A stretch of 25,826 bases of DNA from Gammaproteobacteria bacterium (GTDB lineage: Bacteria; Pseudomonadota; Gammaproteobacteria; Thiohalobacterales; Thiohalobacteraceae), in the NCBI GenBank assembly GCA_018819175.1, contig JAHJQQ010000013.1:1-25826 (forward strand), in the 5' to 3' direction. Positions 21,320 through 25,826 of the stretch are shown here, in pieces. Below the pieces are notes generated by a model. That model was not told where the DNA came from and ran no database searches. It saw only the letters and a program-made list of their open reading frames with translations. Numbering within the stretch: position 1 is the stretch's first letter; each line of letters begins with the position of its first letter. Position numbers and translations under genes: made by a program.

Positions 21320-21352
21320 GGAACCTCTGATCAATTACCAAGCCGTCATTCC
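21320..21352. repeat. 33-bp left-end remnant of the CGTCATTCC MITE
   Basis: GGAACCTCTGATCAAT (21320-21335) matches the MITE terminus of 22755-22958 except one base, and the next bases, TACCAAGCCGTCATTCC, follow the order seen in the element at 19369-19538. No right end is present. The final part, CGTCATTCC, overlaps the 3' end of glgC; its TCA (21346-21348) is the glgC stop codon on the minus strand. Confidence 0.75.
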
Positions 21353-22614
21353 ATATACCCCGGGCCTTGACCGCGCGTATCGCGTGCGTAATAACAGACA
21401 TCGCCACGCGGGATGACCACCACGCCACCAGGCGTCACATGGTAACGCTTGCGGTCCGCCTCGGTGTCATAGCCGATCACGGTACCGGGCTCGATATGAT
21501 TATGACGATCGACGATCACGCGTCGCAGCTTGGAACCGGCTCCAATGCGCGCATAATCCATAATGATGCAATCATCCAGTTCCGCGCCCGTCTCCACTAC
21601 CGCTTCGCGCCGGATTATGCTGTTATGCACGCGCGAGCCACGGCATACCATGCTGGCCGCACCGAACAGACTGTTATCGATATCACCGCCCAGAATGCGC
21701 GCCACCGGCCCCTGGTAGTTGCTGGAATAGATCGGCCATTGCGGATTGAAGGCATCGAAGCGCGGATCCTCACCGCTGACATCTTTGTGACAATCGAAAT
21801 AGGCGTCGATGGTTCCCACATCACGCCAGTAGCCACGCTCCTCGTAGGGACGCAGCCCTGGAACATCATTGGTGGTGAAATCATAGGCATACAACCTATG
21901 CGTGCGCAGCAGTCGCGGCAGCACATGCGCGCCGAAATCGGTCTCGCCACGTTCATGCGCCTCGATCAGCGCCTGCACCAGCACCCGGGCATTGAAGATG
22001 TAGTTACCCATTGAGGCATACGCACGCGTAGGATCGTTCGGCATAGACCGTGGCTGCGCGGGTTTTTCCTGGAACTCCTGAATACGGCCGTCACTGTCAG
22101 CGGCGATGACGCCGAAGCTGGATGCCTGAGCAAGTGGCACCGGCAGTGCGGAGACGGTCACATCGGCCTGATGTTCGCGGTGGAACCAGATCATCTGCCG
22201 CACATCCATGCGATAGATATGATCGGCACCAAACACCACTACCAGATCAGGGCGGTAGAGTTTGATCAGGCGCAGACTCTGATACACGGCATCGGCGGTG
22301 CCACGAAATATCTGGCTGTGTTCGTCCATTTGTGGTGGCACTACGGTCACGAACTGATCCGGTAATAGCGGTGAAATCTCCCAGGCCTTGCGCACATGCT
22401 CTATCAATGACTGCGCCTTGTACTGCACCAACAGATAGACGGCGCGGATACCTGAGTTGATAAGATTACTGAGGGCAAAATCGATAATGCGATAGCGTGC
22501 ACCGAAGGGCACCGCCGGTTTGGATCGTTCAGCTGTGAGCGGATACAGACGCGATCCCTGTCCACCCGCCAATACGAAGGCAACAACCTTATCTTCATGC
22601 CTGCGCTCGCGCAT
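21346..22614 (-). CDS. glgC: Glucose-1-phosphate adenylyltransferase GlgC
   Basis: GlgC makes ADP-glucose from ATP and glucose-1-phosphate, the committed step of bacterial glycogen synthesis. The 422-residue protein has the nucleotidyltransferase signature LAGGQGSRLYPLT (15-27), FRGTADAV (103-110), GADHIYRMD (129-137) and the substrate motif FQEKPAQP (181-188, with the glucose-1-phosphate lysine at 184). C-terminal left-handed beta-helix repeats with hexapeptide character (GSRVHNSIIRREAVVETGAELDDCIIMDYARIGAGSKLRRVIVDRHNHIEPGTVIG) form the allosteric domain. The start has GGGGAG about eight bases upstream. The last codons and stop lie in the remnant of a MITE. No other glycogen gene is in the window. 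Confidence 0.95.
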   Translation of the reverse strand: MRERRHEDKVVAFVLAGGQGSRLYPLTAERSKPAVPFGARYRIIDFALSNLINSGIRAVYLLVQYKAQSLIEHVRKAWEISPLLPDQFVTVVPPQMDEHSQIFRGTADAVYQSLRLIKLYRPDLVVVFGADHIYRMDVRQMIWFHREHQADVTVSALPVPLAQASSFGVIAADSDGRIQEFQEKPAQPRSMPNDPTRAYASMGNYIFNARVLVQALIEAHERGETDFGAHVLPRLLRTHRLYAYDFTTNDVPGLRPYEERGYWRDVGTIDAYFDCHKDVSGEDPRFDAFNPQWPIYSSNYQGPVARILGGDIDNSLFGAASMVCRGSRVHNSIIRREAVVETGAELDDCIIMDYARIGAGSKLRRVIVDRHNHIEPGTVIGYDTEADRKRYHVTPGGVVVIPRGDVCYYARDTRGQGPGYME

Positions 22615-22754
22615 CCTGGCTCCCCTACGCTCGATTATGAACCCGCTTATCTAATTCTAGACTAGCAGACGTGGACGAGTTGCAGGAAGACTGTTCGTAT
22701 GAGCAAACAGCATAAACTTGATCTAGGTTCCTAATTAAGGAGGCACTGATTTAG

Positions 22755-22958
22755 GGAACCTCTGATTAATTTGATCAAGCGAGCAGATGCAAGGCGCAGA
22801 CGGGCGACTCGGAGCGAAGCGGAGAGAACGGCGGAGCCGGCCCGTAGGGCGAGGTGCCTAGCACCGAGTAAAAAACGGAGTTTACAAGCAGTAAATGAGT
22901 ATTTTGAGCCCGGCTGCAACGCGGCAGATGCCGCTTCAGCGAATTAATCAGAGGTTCC
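22755..22958. mobile_element. 204-bp MITE, IS5-like, TTAG duplication
   Basis: The termini GGAACCTCTGATTAAT (22755-22770) and ATTAATCAGAGGTTCC (22943-22958) are perfect 16-bp inverted repeats, with 7 of the next 10 bases also paired. TTAG flanks both ends (22751-22754 and 22959-22962), a YTAR 4-base target duplication as made by the IS5 group. The interior includes GGAGCGAAGCGGAGAGAACG and GGGCGAGGTGCCTAGCACCG, with no transposase ORF. Just to the left, GGAGGCACTGATTTA (22739-22753) preceded by TTAA looks like the terminus of a further copy into which this one inserted. Confidence 0.88.
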
Positions 22959-22999
22959 TTAGGTTTTGCAAATTGCCGCGGCAACTATCGGGGGATAAT

Positions 23000-23063
23000 G
23001 TAGGGCGTCGTGCGGATCCGAAACCGCGTAGCGGTGCGATTCAACATCGTCATCACACCCTAC
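23000..23063. repeat. GTAGGGTGTGG-type dyad downstream of DUF1015
   Basis: GTAGGGCGTCGTGCGG (from 23000) faces GTCATCACACCCTAC (to 23063), with an inner stem ACCGC-GTA-GCGGT. The outer ends and the CGATTCAAC/GAATCGCACC wording link it to the element at 12541-12621. It ends 18 bases before the DUF1015 stop. Confidence 0.7.
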
Positions 23064-23081
23064 GCGCATCTTTGTTGACAG

Positions 23082-24323
23082 CTATTCCAGCAGGTGCGAC
23101 ACCAGGCCGTCGGCAAGCTTGGGTTCGAACCAGGTGGACTTCGGCGGCATCACTTCGCCGGCATCGGCAACGGCCATCAGATCCTGCATCGGCGTTGCGA
23201 ACAGGGCGAAGGCGACTTGCATTTCACCACTGTTGACACGCTTTTCCAGTTCACCCAGCCCGCGAATACCGCCGACAAAGTCGATACGCACATCGCGACG
23301 CGGGTCCTGAATATTCAGCAGCGGCTGCAGCAGATTGTTCTGCAACAGACTGACATCCAGACGCGCGACCGGATCGGCCGGCACATGCTCGGGTTTGATA
23401 CGCAGGCGATACCATTGTTTATCCAGGTACATACCCACCTCACCACGTTGCGTCGGACGCGCCTGCTCGGCACTCGGCTCAACCGTGAAGGATTTGCCGA
23501 TAGCCGCGAGAAAATCCGCGCTGCTGTGACCGTTGAGATCCTTCACCACCCGGTTGTAATCGAAGATGCGCATCTGGGTGTGCGGAAACATCACGGTCAG
23601 AAAATAGTTATAGGCCTCTTCACCGTTATGGTGAGCGTTCTCGGCACGGCGCGTCGCGGCGATGCGCGAGGCTGAGGCGGAACGGTGATGGCCGTCGGCG
23701 ATATACAACGCCGGCATGGCATCGAAGCGTCGGGTGATGTCATTGATACTGGCGGCATCGCGGATCACCCAGAGGCGATGCTTGATGCCATCGTCAGCGA
23801 CGATATCCACCTCAGATGTGGTCTGCGCAACCCTGGCCAGCAGATCATCGATCGCCGCATCGGCGCGATAAGCCAGCAGCACCGGGCCGGTCTGCGCATT
23901 CAACGCCGTGATCTGCCGCACGCGGTCGTCTTCCTTGTCCGGACGGGTAAACTCGTGCTTGCGGATACGATTGGTGTCGTAATCGGCGACGGAGGCGGCC
24001 GCGACCAGACCGGTCTGCACATGCTCGCCCATCTGCAGCTGGTACACGTAGTAACAGGGCTGATCGTCCTGAACCAATACGCCTTCCTTGCGCATCCTGG
24101 CCAGGTTCTCGGCCGCCTTTGCATACACCGCCGGGTCATAGGCGGAGATGTCCGCCGCCAGATCGATTTCCGGCTTGGAGATGTGCAGGAAGCTCCAGGG
24201 CTTGCCCTTGGCACGCTCACGCGCCTCGGCACTGTTGAGGACATCGTAGGGCGGCGCGGCAACGTCGGCGGCGCGACCGGCGACCGGGCGCAGGCCGGCG
24301 AAGGGACGGATCATGGTAGGCAT
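23082..24323 (-). CDS. DUF1015 family protein
   Basis: The 413-residue protein fits the DUF1015 family over its whole length: MIRPFAGLRPVAGRAADVAAPPYDVLNSAEA at the start, SFLHISKPEIDL, YYVYQLQMGEHVQTGLVA, IRKHEFTRPDKEDDRVRQI and TGPVLLAYR. The invariant PALYIADGHHRSASA follows near residue 210-224. The function is not established. The DGHHR motif looks like the phosphate-binding G-x-x-R of ParB/sulfiredoxin-like folds, so a nucleotide or phosphate chemistry is a possible but unproven role. ATG 24323 or the in-frame ATG at 24314 (MIRPF) could be used; no strong Shine-Dalgarno decides. It is bordered by repeats and an IS element and does not look part of an operon. Confidence 0.88.
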   Translation of the reverse strand: MPTMIRPFAGLRPVAGRAADVAAPPYDVLNSAEARERAKGKPWSFLHISKPEIDLAADISAYDPAVYAKAAENLARMRKEGVLVQDDQPCYYVYQLQMGEHVQTGLVAAASVADYDTNRIRKHEFTRPDKEDDRVRQITALNAQTGPVLLAYRADAAIDDLLARVAQTTSEVDIVADDGIKHRLWVIRDAASINDITRRFDAMPALYIADGHHRSASASRIAATRRAENAHHNGEEAYNYFLTVMFPHTQMRIFDYNRVVKDLNGHSSADFLAAIGKSFTVEPSAEQARPTQRGEVGMYLDKQWYRLRIKPEHVPADPVARLDVSLLQNNLLQPLLNIQDPRRDVRIDFVGGIRGLGELEKRVNSGEMQVAFALFATPMQDLMAVADAGEVMPPKSTWFEPKLADGLVSHLLE

Positions 24324-24458
24324 GGTTCAACTCACGGCTGGGATACGAAAGCGGGCTATTCTAACCGCTCACGCCGCGGCTGTCCGCTCGCTGGGGTGTA
24401 CGTTATGTACGAAAGCCGCGCAGGCGCGCGAAGATAATTACAATCGGTTTAAAAAGGC

Positions 24459-24541
24459 ACCCCCCTCTCCCCTAGCGGGAGAGGGCCAGGGAGAGGGGGC
24501 TGTCGGAACGAGATTCACCCTCTCCCTGGCCCTCCCCCATC
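24459..24541. repeat. CCCTCTCCC dyad, target of the IS481 element
   Basis: CCCCCCTCTCCCC-TAGC-GGGAGAGGG is followed by CCAGGGAGAGGG, a spacer, and CACCCTCTCCCTGGCCCTCC. This is the same vocabulary as in leuS and in the leuS-lptE gap. The repeat is cut at 24541 by the left end of the IS. Its remainder would lie beyond the window. The 24324-24458 stretch between it and the DUF1015 start shows nothing I can name. Confidence 0.85.
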
Positions 24542-25824
24542 TGTACAGACTGGACACATGGGTAACAGGTGTTCGGAGACATAGGTAACACTTTTACACT
24601 GTATGGCAGGTTCCACACAGGAGAGCTGCCATGCCCTGGCAAGAGGTGTCGACTATGTCGCTGCGTCATGAATTTGTGGTGTTGGCTGAGGCGAAAGAGA
24701 CGACCATGCGTGCATTGTGCCAACGCTTTGGCATCAGTCCCAAGACTGGCTACAAGTGGCTGGCGCGTTACCGTGCCACAGGCGTGAACGCGCTCGTTGA
24801 TCATTCGCGCCGACCGCAGGGCTCGCCGCGTCGCACGGCGTCGGAGATTGAGTCCGCCGTGGTGCGGTTGCGCGTACAGCACCCGGCTTGGGGCGCGCGC
24901 AAGCTGCGCCGGCGGCTGTGTGATCTGGGCCAGCAGGACCTGCCGTGTCCCAGCACGTTCCACGCGATTTTGCAGCGTCACGACCTGATTGATCCGGCGG
25001 AGTCGCCCAAGCATCAGGCCTGGGTTCGTTTTGAACACGAGGCCCCCAATCAACTTTGGCAGATGGACTTCAAGGGTCACTTCGCGCTGGTTCAGGGGCG
25101 CTGTCATGCGCTGACGGTGCTGGATGATCATGCGCGCTTTAATCTCTGCCTGCAGGCCTGTGCCGACGAGCGCGGCGACACCGTGCAGCAGCGCCTGACC
25201 GATGTCTTGCGTCGTTACGGCCTGCCGGAACGGATGACCATGGACAACGGCTCGCCCTGGGGCTGTAGTGACGAGGCGCATCACTACACACCACTCACCG
25301 TGTGGCTGATCCGCCTGGGCATCCGCGTGAGTCACTCGCGTCCCTACCATCCGCAAACCCAAGGCAAGGATGAACGCTTCCATCGCACCTTGAATGTCGA
25401 AGTTCTGCACGGCCCGCCGTTCCGTGACTTGGCGCAGTGCCAACGGCATTTTGATGACTGGCGTGATATCTATAACCTGGAGCGCCCGCATGAAGCGCTG
25501 GGCATGGCCACGCCGGCCAGCCGCTATCAACCCAGTCCGCGCGGTTTCCCCGAAACCTTGCCGCCGATCGAGTATGCCGATGGCGACATTGTCCGCAAGG
25601 TGCAAGAGAAGGGCGAGATCAGTTATCTGAACCGGGCCTGGCGGATACCCAAAGCCCTGCGCGGGTATCCCGTAGCGCTACGCTACACCCAAACCGACGG
25701 GCTGATGGATGTGTTCTTCTGTCATAAAAAGGTAGCTCAGATCAACTTGCAGGATCCAAAATGAATACCTTAAACCGTTACCCATGTCTCCGAACATGTG
25801 TTACCTATGTCTCCGGTCTATACA
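24542..25824 (+). mobile_element. IS481-family insertion sequence, apparently complete
   Basis: The ends start TGTACAGACTGGACACATGG (24542) and, in reverse complement from 25824, TGTATAGACCGGAGACATAG. About 41 of the first 50 positions agree. Each end holds two direct copies of GGAGACATRGGTAAC or its variant, roughly 23 bases apart, probable transposase-binding sites. The element is 1283 bp with one transposase. Only two bases (CC) remain after the right end. The left flank reads CCCCCATC, so a duplication such as CCATC is compatible but unproven. Confidence 0.88.
24631..25764 (+). CDS. IS481-family transposase
   Basis: The 377-residue product starts MPWQEVSTMSLRHEFVVLA, typical of the group. 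An N-terminal helix-turn-helix (residues 24-55: RALCQRFGISPKTGYKWLARYR) binds the ends. The DDE integrase core has Asp146 (QLWQMDFKG), Asp205 (RMTMDNGSPW) and Glu248 (QGKDERFHRT). The DDNGS/PYHPQTQGK wording matches IS481. The frame is open throughout and the catalytic residues are all present, so it could be active. AGGAG precedes the ATG by about eight bases. Both ends of the IS are visible, giving 89 bases of left and 60 of right non-coding sequence. Confidence 0.96.
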   Translation: MPWQEVSTMSLRHEFVVLAEAKETTMRALCQRFGISPKTGYKWLARYRATGVNALVDHSRRPQGSPRRTASEIESAVVRLRVQHPAWGARKLRRRLCDLGQQDLPCPSTFHAILQRHDLIDPAESPKHQAWVRFEHEAPNQLWQMDFKGHFALVQGRCHALTVLDDHARFNLCLQACADERGDTVQQRLTDVLRRYGLPERMTMDNGSPWGCSDEAHHYTPLTVWLIRLGIRVSHSRPYHPQTQGKDERFHRTLNVEVLHGPPFRDLAQCQRHFDDWRDIYNLERPHEALGMATPASRYQPSPRGFPETLPPIEYADGDIVRKVQEKGEISYLNRAWRIPKALRGYPVALRYTQTDGLMDVFFCHKKVAQINLQDPK

Positions 25825-25826
25825 CC

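Noticed and set aside
22731..22984. Small minus-strand genes within 22731-22984
   Set aside because: Both frames lie across the MITE and its inverted ends and have no ribosome site.

Overview
The window looks like a chromosomal segment of a gammaproteobacterium, probably a Chromatiales-like or other environmental lineage; this is inferred from gene content and order, not from a marker gene. Two housekeeping blocks known from Pseudomonas and Escherichia are joined on the minus strand. The first is maf-rng-yhdP-nit-tldD and the second is leuS-lptE-holA-proA-nadD-rsfS-rlmH. Read in the direction of transcription the order is leuS, lptE, holA, proA, nadD, rsfS, rlmH, maf, rng, yhdP, nit, tldD (about 17.3 kb down to 0.27 kb). 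They cover tRNA charging and editing, LPS assembly, clamp loading, proline and NAD synthesis, ribosome maturation and silencing, RNA processing, envelope lipid transport and peptide proteolysis. A 54-residue lipoprotein gene, missing from a long-ORF scan, sits on the opposite strand between nit and tldD.

From 17.55 kb to 21.3 kb the genes are on the plus strand: a YbeL-type zinc-ribbon protein, a REP-associated tyrosine transposase (RAYT) between inverted REP sequences, a DUF2237 protein, a hibernation factor (HPF) fused to a cold-shock-like domain, a YbaK-type aminoacyl-tRNA deacylase and a macrodomain protein. The last three form a small translation-quality/stress cluster. Then come glgC (minus), a DUF1015 protein (minus) and, at the right edge, an apparently complete IS481-family element (24542-25824).

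The most unusual property is repeat load. Nearly every gap longer than about 100 bp on both sides of leuS is filled by a long inverted repeat, and most gaps hold a different family: modular CTTxGCG dyads (1-240, 9441-9536, 13670-13867, 14418-14631), a nested 216-bp palindrome (8568-8783), AGAGACAAG and GTAGGGTGTGG dyads, CCCTCTCCC dyads, REPs, a 23-bp-TIR MITE (18181-18378), and an IS5-like MITE family with 16-bp termini and YTAR target duplications (22755-22958 and 19369-19538, plus remnants). Two repeats affect proteins: a CCCTCTCCC element is inserted in frame into the LeuRS editing domain, and a MITE remnant supplies the glgC stop codon. No tRNA, rRNA or CRISPR array was recognised.
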